This document shows, piece by piece, positions 1 through 6,795 of a stretch of DNA of 12,587 bases. This DNA comes from Chitinophagaceae bacterium (GTDB taxonomy: Bacteria > Bacteroidota > Bacteroidia > Chitinophagales > Chitinophagaceae): positions 1 through 12,587 of the forward strand of contig CANCKV010000030.1 of assembly GCA_947378615.1 (NCBI GenBank). The letters are read 5' to 3'. Position numbers and translations under genes: made by a program. How positions within the stretch are numbered: position 1 is the stretch's first letter; the number at the start of each line of letters is the position of its first letter. The notes under the pieces were generated by a model. The model was given only the letters and a program-made list of their open reading frames with translations, had not been told where the DNA came from and ran no database searches.

Positions 1-103
1 TTTATTTTTTCTAATTTCAAAAATCTAAAGTAACAAAAAAGTAAAGAAATATCAATTCTTATATTGCTTTTGGCATTAACTGAAAAACAGTTATTTAGTG
101 TGA

Positions 104-433
104 TTATTTTTTGAAGTATAAACCTATTACCATCAATGCAAGCGTAATAAATAAACCAACAAACCATTTCAAAGTATCATTTTTTGATACTATTATTTCT
201 TTTTGTACAAAGTCTTTTGTAGGCATATCCTTAAACCTGTCGTCTATGTCTTTGAATTTTCCATTTAAGAAAACCTGCAATGAAACAAAATCTTTACTTA
301 TCACTTCATTTGTCTTATTGGCTGTAATAGCCGTTTCTTGTTTTACAAAGTCAATTACCGCTGTGGCTTCTTTTTCCCCAATCTTTGCCTTTAGAAGTGT
401 GAATAATTCAATATCAGTAATGCTTAAAGTCAT
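104..433 (-). CDS. Small predicted coiled-coil protein with a C-terminal membrane anchor
   Basis: This 109-residue protein is not assigned a firm family. Residues 1-85 are charged and heptad-like, with repeated K/E/D and spaced hydrophobics. Residues about 90-106 form one hydrophobic segment (core WFVGLFITLALMVIGLYF) followed by FKK, which suggests a tail-anchored protein with its helical part in the cytoplasm. The overall plan, a short helical domain then one transmembrane helix, resembles DUF1640/CCDC90-like bacterial proteins, but that is an impression only. The start is ATG with no Shine-Dalgarno sequence. It is the last gene visible on this strand, 147 bp behind the secreted-protein gene, and may be cargo of the element. 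The role is unknown. Confidence 0.65.
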   Translation of the reverse strand: MTLSITDIELFTLLKAKIGEKEATAVIDFVKQETAITANKTNEVISKDFVSLQVFLNGKFKDIDDRFKDMPTKDFVQKEIIVSKNDTLKWFVGLFITLALMVIGLYFKK

Positions 434-580
434 TTCAATGCTTTTTATTGCAGCGAAGTTAATAAAAGAACATCATAAGAAAACAAAAGGACAAAAACAA
501 TAGTTGATTATTGCATTTGCCCTTTTAGTAAATTGTTAATTAAAGATTTTATCAAAAGCTTTTCAAAAATAAAACATTAC

Positions 581-1084
581 TTATTCGCTCCCTACTTCAA
601 AAGGATTGTACTCAACTAGAGCGGTTGTTTCTGATAAGTTTCCGAAACCATTCCTACCCATCATTTTATAATTCGAAATAAAGGAATTTCTATCACTATT
701 CCACATAAAAAATTGAGTAGGTAATGGAACAAAGGATTCTTTATTTTTAAGTTTATATTTTGCATCTGAATTAAGCATACTTGCAACAAGATTAAAAACA
801 TCATAATCAGAATAATTTTTGTTCTTTTTTATTTCATCCCACTTAACCTTTAAAACTGATGCAGTAAACACAACTTTCATTTTTTCATCATGTCCATTTT
901 TTACCATTACTGAACCTGTGATTGTATAAAGACTATCACTTTCTAGTTTTTTCTTAAAGTCTGCTGGTGCTTTAGGATTGCCATTTGCTGTCGGGTGAAT
1001 ATTTTTTGTAACTATTTTTTTAGCTTGCTGTCCATAAATAAAGCTTGATAAAAAAAGTGGTAAAAAAAAGAAATAATTTTTCAT
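581..1084 (-). CDS. Predicted secreted or periplasmic protein of unknown function
   Basis: The 167-residue product starts with a clear signal peptide: Lys at residue 2, a hydrophobic core rich in Phe and Leu over residues 4-16, and a likely cleavage after the Gly near residue 18, before QQAKK. There is no lipobox cysteine, so it should be a soluble periplasmic or secreted protein rather than a lipoprotein. The mature part is rich in Lys and Asn and contains a stretch resembling a beta-sheet (around TGSVMVKNGHDEKMKVVF, residues 56-73), but I do not recognise a family. It has its own promoter candidate about 50 bp upstream and lies apart from the replication genes, which suggests an independently expressed cargo gene. 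Confidence 0.7.
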   Translation of the reverse strand: MKNYFFFLPLFLSSFIYGQQAKKIVTKNIHPTANGNPKAPADFKKKLESDSLYTITGSVMVKNGHDEKMKVVFTASVLKVKWDEIKKNKNYSDYDVFNLVASMLNSDAKYKLKNKESFVPLPTQFFMWNSDRNSFISNYKMMGRNGFGNLSETTALVEYNPFEVGSE

Positions 1085-1134
1085 AAAAGTTAAGTTTTTG
1101 CTTAATAATTAAATTGATTTGTTTATAATAATTT

Positions 1135-1142
1135 CAAATATA
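1135..1142 (-). promoter_or_regulatory. Bacteroidetes -7 box before the secreted-protein gene
   Basis: On the minus strand this reads TATATTTG, a perfect match to TAnnTTTG. It would start transcription around 1128 and give a leader of about 44 nt before the ATG at 1084. A TTTG lies upstream at 1156-1159, but its spacing of 13 nt is shorter than the usual 19 or so, so the -33 element is unconvincing. Confidence 0.4.
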
Positions 1143-1199
1143 CTTACTTAATTTTCAAAGAATAATATTATTACTTAAAGTAGATATAAATCCAACTAA

Positions 1200-1397
1200 T
1201 TATTTTCTTTCTTTTAACCACATATTAAACTCACTACAAAATAATGACTCATCATTATTATCTAAAACATTGCTCAATGCTTCATTAGTTGAGAATGGTA
1301 AAAATTCTTTCATTAGTAACTTTTGCTTTAAATCTTCAATTGAAGTTGTTCCGTTACTAATACTATTTAATAATTCAATCTTTTCTTTTCTATCCAT
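1200..1397 (-). CDS. Small hypothetical protein downstream of the terS-like gene
   Basis: The product has 65 residues and is acidic overall with a Lys-rich start. The sequence suggests short helices and carries no motif I recognise. Its ATG overlaps the last 8 nt of the preceding gene (1390..1677), the typical arrangement of translationally coupled genes, which is the best evidence that it is real. It ends about 115 bp before the secreted-protein gene, whose promoter candidate lies in that gap. It is therefore probably the last gene of the primase operon. Function unknown. Confidence 0.55.
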   Translation of the reverse strand: MDRKEKIELLNSISNGTTSIEDLKQKLLMKEFLPFSTNEALSNVLDNNDESLFCSEFNMWLKERK

Positions 1398-1677
1398 TAC
1401 TACTATTTTTTAATCGGTTAATAATGTCGTCAAGTTGTTCATCTGTCATTTTCTCAAAATCTGTGGTTATGCTAGTACTCTGTAAAGTTGGTAAAGTATA
1501 TTTTAAAAACTTTTCAAACATTACTATCCTGTCTTTAGGTTCTAAGGCTTTGAAGTCCGCTTCCACTTGCTCACGGTTGTTATTGATAAAATCATTAATC
1601 CACTCCCTTAGATTGCCTGTAACTCTGTTGGGTTTGCCTTTTGGTCGCCCGCCCTCACCTTTTTGAAATTGTGCCAT
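1390..1677 (-). CDS. GRPKG-type phage protein, similar to DUF5681/small terminase subunits
   Basis: This 95-residue protein opens with FQKGEGGRPKGKPN (residues 4-17), the glycine- and lysine-rich signature at the start of DUF5681 and small-terminase-like proteins of phages and phage-derived elements. Next come an amphipathic helical region with the typical EPKDRIVMFEKFLKYTLP (residues 47-64) and a C-terminal tail EKMTDEQLDDIINRL (75-89) of the kind that ends many small terminase subunits. In phages such proteins help choose the DNA to be packaged. No large subunit is visible here, so if the assignment is right the gene may redirect the packaging machinery of a helper phage; that is inference. 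It sits 8 nt behind orf103 and overlaps the next gene. Confidence 0.7.
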   Translation of the reverse strand: MAQFQKGEGGRPKGKPNRVTGNLREWINDFINNNREQVEADFKALEPKDRIVMFEKFLKYTLPTLQSTSITTDFEKMTDEQLDDIINRLKNSSNG

Positions 1678-1685
1678 ATTTCACC

Positions 1686-1991
1686 CTATTTTATGAAGTT
1701 AAAAAATTGTTGTTCTGTAATCCCGAAATCTTTAAGTATTGATTTCATATCATTACACCAACACAATAGGTATTTATGAAAGGTTGCATCTTTTTTACTC
1801 GAATAGTATGACTTCTTGTAAGCTGCTGCTGCCTGCTGTTGAAACCTTTGTAAGTGGTTTATCTCATTTATTGGGATTATGATAGGAAAATTTACACCCG
1901 TATTAATTGTTTCGGGTTCTGTATTTTTCTTCACTATCTCTAAATCAATTCTTTTGTTTAATATTTCTAATATATTTGATTTGTAAAACAT
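1686..1991 (-). CDS. Hypothetical protein between the repeat region and the terS-like gene
   Basis: I do not recognise this 101-residue protein. It has a Lys/Glu-rich N-terminal helix, a central patch FPIIIPINEINH (residues 35-46), a Gln/Ala run QQQAAAAYKKSYY (51-63) and an aromatic C-terminal helix ending in EQQFFNFIK. The ATG at 1991 is preferred to the in-frame TTG two codons upstream, because ATG is available and the TTG lies almost against the inverted-repeat arm at 1998. Only 8 nt separate it from the terS-like gene, so the two should be co-transcribed. Confidence 0.6.
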   Translation of the reverse strand: MFYKSNILEILNKRIDLEIVKKNTEPETINTGVNFPIIIPINEINHLQRFQQQAAAAYKKSYYSSKKDATFHKYLLCWCNDMKSILKDFGITEQQFFNFIK

Positions 1992-1997
1992 AGTCAA

Positions 1998-2131
1998 TAG
2001 TGGTTAAGTGGTTATTAAAACATTGCAAAGGGGGTGTCAAAAAGTTTTTTTATAAATAGGGTGTATGATGTGTACATAATAAATACACACCATACCTCCC
2101 TGTAATAGAAACCCTAACCACTTAACCACTA
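1998..2131. repeat. 134-bp inverted repeat with iteron-like arms; candidate replication origin
   Basis: The outer arms are a perfect 17-bp inverted repeat, 1998-2014 and 2115-2131. Each arm is a tandem pair of an octamer: AGTGGTTA twice on the left (1999-2006, 2007-2014) and TAACCACT twice on the right (2115-2122, 2123-2130). About 100 bp of AT-rich DNA lie between them, with a G run (2030-2034), an A/T tract (2039-2056) and a central hairpin. The right arm overlaps the last codons of the primase-helicase gene. Paired iterons flanking AT-rich DNA directly behind a rep gene are the plan of satellite and plasmid origins. Alternatives are a transcription terminator, an attenuator or a resolution site. 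Confidence 0.6.
2063..2095. repeat. Inner hairpin of the origin-like region
   Basis: Arms 2063-2074 (GTATGATGTGTA) and 2084-2095 (TACACACCATAC) pair at 11 of 12 positions around a 9-nt loop. It is nested inside the 17-bp outer repeat, so the whole region could form a cruciform or a long folded RNA. Confidence 0.6.
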
Positions 2132-4569
2132 ATTAGTATAAAAAGACTGCTGCCATTGCTCTCTTTCCTATCAAATTTTAGTTGTTTGTATTCTGCATAC
2201 GCTTTTAAATGTTCTGTAAAACTTCTCGAACTCATCTTTTGCGGACTATCCCCGTAATAGATTTGAGTAAAAATGCTGTAATAGTCTTTAGTTGTGTACC
2301 ATTTATTTGCTATAATTCCACATTCTTCCACCCACTCAGCGAAGTCATTACCAACACTCTGCCTAAACCTATTTAAGGCTAAATTCACGCCTTTGAATGG
2401 AACAAAACCTTCATTAAGATACAAGTGTGCTGCATCCATCATAATACTGAAAAACATGTTCCACTCGTTCAAATTCCATTGCTCACTAAAAAAAATACAG
2501 CCATGTTCATTTACTATCGGCTCTTTTACACCGTTTGAAATTTGTTTGCTGTAATGGTCACTAAGTTCAAATTCATTCATTCGCCTTTTATCACTACTGC
2601 CATCCGCTTTGATTATGCTATTTGAACAAATTATAACTTTTGGACTGTCTTTTGGTTCTATGTGCTGTTCGTCCTTATTTTTATTCTCAACCGTCCAACC
2701 ATCAGTTAAATTGCTGTATAATAACCTAAAATCAAAATCAGGTTTTACATCATCGAACCACACAATTTGTGAACTTTGTTTTACAGCACTATTTCTAAAT
2801 CTGTTGCTACCATCGTAATGCTTACCATCTATTTTAGCCGTGTTTCTGAGGTGTTTTAATCCATTGACTAACAAACCCTTTCCGCTTCCGCCCTGTGGCT
2901 TCTTTAAGTCTGTAATAGCTTCATCGTATAGGATAACTGCCTGTCCACCACTCGGCTTAAAATAGTGGTGCATCATATACCCTATTAGAGAAAACAATGT
3001 TTTCAATCTGCTTGCATCATTATTACATACATTATTCAAAAAATGATACCATACACTTTTTTCATATTCTTGAATGAAAACAAAATTGTGTTGTATTATT
3101 TGAGACTTCCAAACAACAATATTTTTTTTCTCGTTCCAGTCCTGTACATTGATACCTTCTTTTGTTACTGTTACAAATTTGTTTTGAAAACAAAAAAACA
3201 TTTCGCCCTCTGTATCCTTCAAAATTGGTTCTTTATCTTCAGGTAAACTATTTGCCCACCTATCATTGAAAACAAGATGTTTGGTCTTTAGAAATGTCTC
3301 CCTAACAGTGTCGTATGAAATACTATAGTTTACGGATTGATATGAAAATGTCAAATCAGACATAAGACTAAAAACATAATCTTCCATTATTTTCGGCGTT
3401 GTTTCTTCAATGATACAGCCAACTTTTTTGGTATAGATAAAATTATTATCACCTACGCAGCGTTTGGCAAATCCGCCCTCTTGCAACTTATCTAAAACGC
3501 CCCCCAAAGACAATGTTTTTGGTTTAAATTCGCTGTCTTCTCTATCATACGCAAACTTTATTATTGAATAACAAAACTCTGTTTGAGTAATAAATATGCC
3601 TGCATTATTTACACCGTATCTACTAAACAAGTCATCAATCATTTTTTCAACTTCCTGTGGGTCTGCCTTACTGCTGTCGGGTGCAATGTGTACAAAGTGT
3701 GTGATATAGCTGTTTACTGATTCCTTTGCTATCCCTATGCTTTTACACGCTCCCACAAATGAAAGTAACTGAGGGGTGTGGTTATCTGTTGGTAATAAAT
3801 GCCTATTGCCTAAATCTGAAATGCTTGTTTTCGGACTAACTTTTTTATTGTCCGTTTGCTTTTCTCGTTTCCGTGTGGGGCTGTCATCTGTTGGTAAAGC
3901 AATATAATTATCAATAAATACCTGGTCTATTACATTGCCTTCACTCTCTCTTAGATAAGCATTTGCATCGTGACAAATAAAACACGCCCTACTTACATCT
4001 TTACACGCCCCATCTATAAAATCGCCCTTTGCGTTTGGTGTTATTAGGTCGCTGTAATGCTTAGAAAAGTACATATTTGCTGCATCCCAAAAAATCCCCA
4101 TCCGATTTCTGCCATCCACTTTGATTAATGACTTATCAATCCTAACAACTATTTTCAATCCGTCACCTGAGGGGCTAACCAATATTAATTGGGGGGTAAT
4201 GTCTGCATCATTTTTTAATCTCTCAAATATTGCCTGTAAGTTTTCCCCTATGTGGTCTATATCAATAACAAATAGTCCTGAGGGTTCTATTAAGTCATTC
4301 TCCGCCCTATTAGTAAACGTTCCATTGAATGTTACATAATCAAAACTCTTTGGCTTAAATTTTTTCTTGTATTCTTCTGTCGTTAATGTCCTTCCATATT
4401 CAGTTATTACCTTATATTTATCTGAAATGATAATATTATGTAATTCTTTTAAACCTATGGTTTTCAAAGGTATTAGGTTTGAAATAGGCTTGCTGAAAAA
4501 TGAAAATAAATAACTATCTTCGAGGGGCTGAAATGTATTAATCGCCCCTATTTCGTTATGTGTTTGCAT
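2122..4569 (-). CDS. Primase-helicase fusion (VirE-N/BT4734-like N-terminus, SF3/DUF5906-like C-terminus)
   Basis: This 815-residue protein should start DNA replication of the element. Residues about 20-230 look like the BT4734/VirE N-terminal domain, a primase-polymerase-like fold, with the acidic motif FVIDIDH at 100-106 (D103 and D105 as likely metal ligands) and SPSGDGLK at 132-139. Residues about 230-245 are a charged linker. A helical middle (255-345) is followed by the helicase part: Walker A GGSGKG at 560-565, Walker B IVWFDDV at 602-608, sensor KVIICSNS at 644-651 and a likely arginine finger DKRRMNEF at 660-667. This is the order of superfamily 3 helicases of phage satellites and plasmids. 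The C-terminal 90 residues may bind DNA. The gene starts with ATG 15 nt behind the excisionase-like gene and all motifs are intact. Function in autonomous replication is inferred. Confidence 0.85.
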   Translation of the reverse strand: MQTHNEIGAINTFQPLEDSYLFSFFSKPISNLIPLKTIGLKELHNIIISDKYKVITEYGRTLTTEEYKKKFKPKSFDYVTFNGTFTNRAENDLIEPSGLFVIDIDHIGENLQAIFERLKNDADITPQLILVSPSGDGLKIVVRIDKSLIKVDGRNRMGIFWDAANMYFSKHYSDLITPNAKGDFIDGACKDVSRACFICHDANAYLRESEGNVIDQVFIDNYIALPTDDSPTRKREKQTDNKKVSPKTSISDLGNRHLLPTDNHTPQLLSFVGACKSIGIAKESVNSYITHFVHIAPDSSKADPQEVEKMIDDLFSRYGVNNAGIFITQTEFCYSIIKFAYDREDSEFKPKTLSLGGVLDKLQEGGFAKRCVGDNNFIYTKKVGCIIEETTPKIMEDYVFSLMSDLTFSYQSVNYSISYDTVRETFLKTKHLVFNDRWANSLPEDKEPILKDTEGEMFFCFQNKFVTVTKEGINVQDWNEKKNIVVWKSQIIQHNFVFIQEYEKSVWYHFLNNVCNNDASRLKTLFSLIGYMMHHYFKPSGGQAVILYDEAITDLKKPQGGSGKGLLVNGLKHLRNTAKIDGKHYDGSNRFRNSAVKQSSQIVWFDDVKPDFDFRLLYSNLTDGWTVENKNKDEQHIEPKDSPKVIICSNSIIKADGSSDKRRMNEFELSDHYSKQISNGVKEPIVNEHGCIFFSEQWNLNEWNMFFSIMMDAAHLYLNEGFVPFKGVNLALNRFRQSVGNDFAEWVEECGIIANKWYTTKDYYSIFTQIYYGDSPQKMSSRSFTEHLKAYAEYKQLKFDRKESNGSSLFILISG

Positions 4570-4584
4570 AATGTTTAGGGGTTT

Positions 4585-4821
4585 TTAATTGTGAGTACTT
4601 ACATAAGTGGCTGCCTGTATTTGTTTTTCCTGTAGGCTTGTACTTGCATTGCCTAACATCCACGCTTCTAACTTTTCACGGTCGAAGAATATTTTCTTCC
4701 CATTAGGTTTGCTAAATGGAATGATACCGCTATGAGTAAGTTTATACACATAACTTTTTTTGTAACCTAAAAACTCACATCCCTGTGAGAATGATAAAAC
4801 TTTACTTTTTGAAAAATCCAT
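4585..4821 (-). CDS. Excisionase/AlpA-like helix-turn-helix DNA-binding protein
   Basis: This 78-residue protein carries a single winged helix-turn-helix of the HTH_17/MerR-like excisionase type: LSFSQGCEFLGYKKSYVYKL (residues 9-28), then the wing SGIIPFSKPNGKKIFF and the closing helix DREKLEAWML. Such proteins recruit the recombinase for excision (Xis) or control integrase and replication genes (AlpA). An upstream TTG at 4884 would add 21 residues. I reject it because the predicted -7 box (4882-4889) places transcription start downstream of it, and the extra residues do not fit the family. The gene precedes the primase-helicase by 15 nt and probably leads its operon, with candidate binding sites just upstream. 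Confidence 0.8.
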   Translation of the reverse strand: MDFSKSKVLSFSQGCEFLGYKKSYVYKLTHSGIIPFSKPNGKKIFFDREKLEAWMLGNASTSLQEKQIQAATYVSTHN

Positions 4822-4848
4822 TTTAAATAATTTGAGAATTAAAAAAAT

Positions 4849-4862
4849 GGAATAGCTATTCC
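4849..4862. promoter_or_regulatory. Perfect 14-bp palindrome, candidate operator
   Basis: GGAATAGCTATTCC is a perfect palindrome about 28 bp before the ATG of the excisionase-like gene and just downstream of the predicted transcription start. A protein bound there would block the xis-primase transcript. A lone half-site GGAAT occurs at 4904-4908, on the other side of the promoter. Confidence 0.5.
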
Positions 4863-4881
4863 TTTGTCTGTAATTACATTG

Positions 4882-4889
4882 CAAACATA
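4882..4889 (-). promoter_or_regulatory. Bacteroidetes -7 box for the xis-primase operon
   Basis: On the minus strand this reads TATGTTTG, a perfect TAnnTTTG. Predicted start of transcription is near 4875, giving a leader of about 55 nt that contains the 14-bp palindrome. No -33 TTTG is seen at the expected distance, which suggests that the promoter is weak or needs an activator. Confidence 0.5.
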
Positions 4890-4910
4890 GAAACGTATAG
4901 AAAGGAATGG

Positions 4911-4948
4911 ATTAAGGGCAATTAAGGGCTAATTAAGTCTTAATTAAG
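4911..4948. repeat. Four helically phased ATTAAG repeats, candidate protein-binding array
   Basis: ATTAAG occurs at 4911, 4921, 4932 and 4943, spaced 10, 11 and 11 bp, so all copies face the same side of the double helix. The last three read AATTAAG and the first two continue as ATTAAGGGC. The last two also form a palindrome, TAATTAAG T CTTAATTA (4930-4946). The array fills the gap between the 229-residue gene and the xis promoter. This is the layout of excisionase, integrase-arm or activator sites. Confidence 0.55.
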
Positions 4949-4952
4949 GTAG

Positions 4953-5642
4953 TTATAATTTCTCAATTACAGAAGTTATTTGTTTATAAATGGGGGCTTG
5001 CTTATTTACATTGTTGTTCGAAACTGCTAAATTGTTCGCATTGATTTTTGCACCCCTTGCCCCTACAAAGTTTTCATTTTTTCCAATAACACTTTGCCAC
5101 TCTTTTGAAATGTAATTTCCATTGCATAAACAATTGAATAATGCTGCAAAATTTTGATTATTTCTTACTTTGATTTCTTTTGTTAATGTGCTAGAAAACA
5201 AATCATTTAATTCATTTTCTGTGATAGGGGTTTCAAAAAGTTTTATAGTTTGAGTAAGTGTAAATATCTTATTGACTTGCTCAGGTTTTAGAGTGCTTCC
5301 AAGTGTTTTTGCTTCATTTTTATTTTCAACTAATTCAATACTATTTGTATTTGGTTTAATATCCCACATCCTATCAAACAATGTTGTTTTAATATGGGAT
5401 TCTTTAAGCCATTTGGTAATATCTTTTTTATGTTCTTCATTCCAAAAACTCTCAGACATGTCAATACATAGATGACAAATATTTATGTAAAAATCAAACT
5501 TATAATCGTCATCGTTTAGCTGTTCCACATCATGTAATATATCATTCAAATAAGTAGATGGTTTCTCATATCCGTTCAAATCAGCTAAAATTAATATTTT
5601 AGGTCTTAATTTATCTTTTGTAAAATCAAATCTGTTTATCAT
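4953..5642 (-). CDS. Hypothetical protein co-transcribed with the integrase
   Basis: This 229-residue protein matches no family I can name. The N-terminal half (1-100) is rich in Asp, Trp and Cys/His (DFYINICHLCIDM, residues 49-61) and looks globular. A Lys/Asn-rich linker around 98-118 separates it from a C-terminal half that has several helices and NNQNFAALFNCLCNGNYIS (161-179). That segment, a short helical unit followed by SKEWQSVIGK, is reminiscent of the winged-helix-like C-termini found in integrase-linked proteins of Bacteroidetes elements, such as RteC-like ones; this is a weak impression. Its ATG lies 2 nt behind the integrase stop codon, so both should be made from one transcript, and a role in recombination or its control is plausible. 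It contains no transmembrane segment or signal peptide. Confidence 0.65.
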   Translation of the reverse strand: MINRFDFTKDKLRPKILILADLNGYEKPSTYLNDILHDVEQLNDDDYKFDFYINICHLCIDMSESFWNEEHKKDITKWLKESHIKTTLFDRMWDIKPNTNSIELVENKNEAKTLGSTLKPEQVNKIFTLTQTIKLFETPITENELNDLFSSTLTKEIKVRNNQNFAALFNCLCNGNYISKEWQSVIGKNENFVGARGAKINANNLAVSNNNVNKQAPIYKQITSVIEKL

Positions 5643-5644
5643 AA

Positions 5645-6715
5645 TTATAATTCAAAGTTTATTTTATCTGTACCTTTGCGTTTCATTTCTTCTGAGGCTG
5701 TAATGTAGCGTTGTGTGTGGGTGGTGGTGGTGTGACCCATTAGTTTAGAGGTTGTTAGAATATCCACTTCATTGAATATTAGATTTGTGCCGAATGAGTG
5801 CCGCCCGTTGTGCCATGTAATCGCTTTATCAATCCCTGCACGTTTTACCAATGCTTTTAATGTCTTGTTTGCACCTTCATTTGTTGGTAGTTTAAAAACT
5901 AAGTCATCACTTTTTTGAGGTTCGCCCACTAATTTTATCGCAACATCATTCAAAGGCACAAACGCATTAACTTTAGATTTTAGCCTATCTATATCCATAT
6001 TTTTTTCTTTTAAGTCAAGGCTTTTCCACTTCAATACTTTTACATCGCACCAACTTAAACCTGTAACGCAACTAAACAGAAAGGCATTTTTTACAATAGG
6101 GCTGTTTGTATGTGTTTTATTGAGTAGTTGTATTTCTTCAATAGTCAGAACGTCTTTTTTCTTTGCGTTCCCTTTTACCTTTTTTTCTACAAAGTCGAGT
6201 ACATTAGATTGCATTAATTTTTTGCGATAAGCATATTTAATCATTTTTTGAAAACGTTTGTAATAGCTTCTTGCACCTTCGCCCTCACTTGTTGCCTCTA
6301 AGTATTCAATGAAACTTTCAATAAGTAAGGCATCTAAATTATTAAAGGTTAATTTGGGTTTATTTATCTTTTCTAAGAATTTAATAAAGCGGTTCATTAC
6401 CCCCTGCATATTCCTAACATCTTTTTTCTCATAGGTTTTAATATAGGATTGCATCCACTCAGTAACAATAGTTTTATTGCCTGCATCCGAAAACATGTTA
6501 TAACCATTTGTTTCTAATTGCTTGGCTCTGTCAAGTTCAATTATTTTGGCTGTTTGATACTTTTCTTTATTTGCTGCAATTATAGTAGGGTTCGAAGGTT
6601 TAGCAAATTGCAAATGTTTTAAGGTTTCTATTTTGTGCTGCCCGTTGTGGTAAATATCTAGTCTTAATGATGTTGTGCCATCTGCATTTTTACGTTTTCT
6701 TAATGTTACACTCAT
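5645..6715 (-). CDS. Tyrosine recombinase (integrase) of the mobile element
   Basis: This 356-residue site-specific recombinase would integrate and excise the element. Residues 1-75 look like the arm-binding Arm-DNA-bind domain common in Bacteroidetes integrases, about 80-180 the SAM-like core-binding domain, and 190-345 the catalytic domain. Visible catalytic residues are Lys in RLKSKVN (near 246-248), H302 and R305 in WHNGRHSFGT, H328 in KLMGH, and the nucleophile Y337 in TQRYI. The usual first arginine is a serine (S221 in TGLSWCD), a replacement known from the CTnDOT integrase, so this is probably an active enzyme of that kind rather than a broken one. The length is normal. The gene starts near the tRNA and is transcribed into the element. 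Confidence 0.93.
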   Translation of the reverse strand: MSVTLRKRKNADGTTSLRLDIYHNGQHKIETLKHLQFAKPSNPTIIAANKEKYQTAKIIELDRAKQLETNGYNMFSDAGNKTIVTEWMQSYIKTYEKKDVRNMQGVMNRFIKFLEKINKPKLTFNNLDALLIESFIEYLEATSEGEGARSYYKRFQKMIKYAYRKKLMQSNVLDFVEKKVKGNAKKKDVLTIEEIQLLNKTHTNSPIVKNAFLFSCVTGLSWCDVKVLKWKSLDLKEKNMDIDRLKSKVNAFVPLNDVAIKLVGEPQKSDDLVFKLPTNEGANKTLKALVKRAGIDKAITWHNGRHSFGTNLIFNEVDILTTSKLMGHTTTTHTQRYITASEEMKRKGTDKINFEL

Positions 6716-6749
6716 AACCTATTTTTACTTTTGTTATCTTTTATTTTCT

Positions 6750-6757
6750 CAAAGGTA
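6750..6757 (-). promoter_or_regulatory. Bacteroidetes -7 box for the integrase operon
   Basis: On the minus strand this reads TACCTTTG, a perfect TAnnTTTG, giving a leader of about 28 nt before the ATG at 6715. No TTTG stands at the -33 position. The palindrome at 6773-6795 covers that position instead, which suggests control by a bound protein. Confidence 0.5.
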
Positions 6758-6772
6758 TGATTTTTTATAAGT

Positions 6773-6795
6773 GCTTGTACCTTCAAGGTACAAGC
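6773..6795. repeat. 23-bp palindrome in front of the integrase gene, possible Int or regulator site
   Basis: GCTTGTACCTT and AAGGTACAAGC form perfect 11-bp arms around a single C at 6784. A third AGGTACA follows at 6799-6805 in direct orientation. The repeat overlaps the -33 region of the integrase promoter and lies about 125 bp from the tRNA-Leu 3' end, so it could be an operator, an integrase arm site or part of the attachment site. Confidence 0.6.

Noticed and set aside
77..93. Hairpin TAACTG-AAAAA-CAGTTA after the first gene
   Set aside because: On the minus strand it is not followed by a T run and the stem is only 6 bp, so it is too weak to call a terminator.
111..503. Plus-strand open frame of 130 codons
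   Set aside because: It is antisense to the coiled-coil membrane protein gene, is Ser/Phe-rich as expected for a shadow frame, and has no family features.
1424..4339. Plus-strand open frames opposite the primase-helicase and terS-like genes
   Set aside because: They are shadows of well-supported minus-strand genes with clear motifs.
4822..4884. N-terminal extension of the excisionase-like protein from a TTG at 4884
   Set aside because: The predicted promoter overlaps this TTG, and an ATG at 4821 gives the normal family N-terminus.
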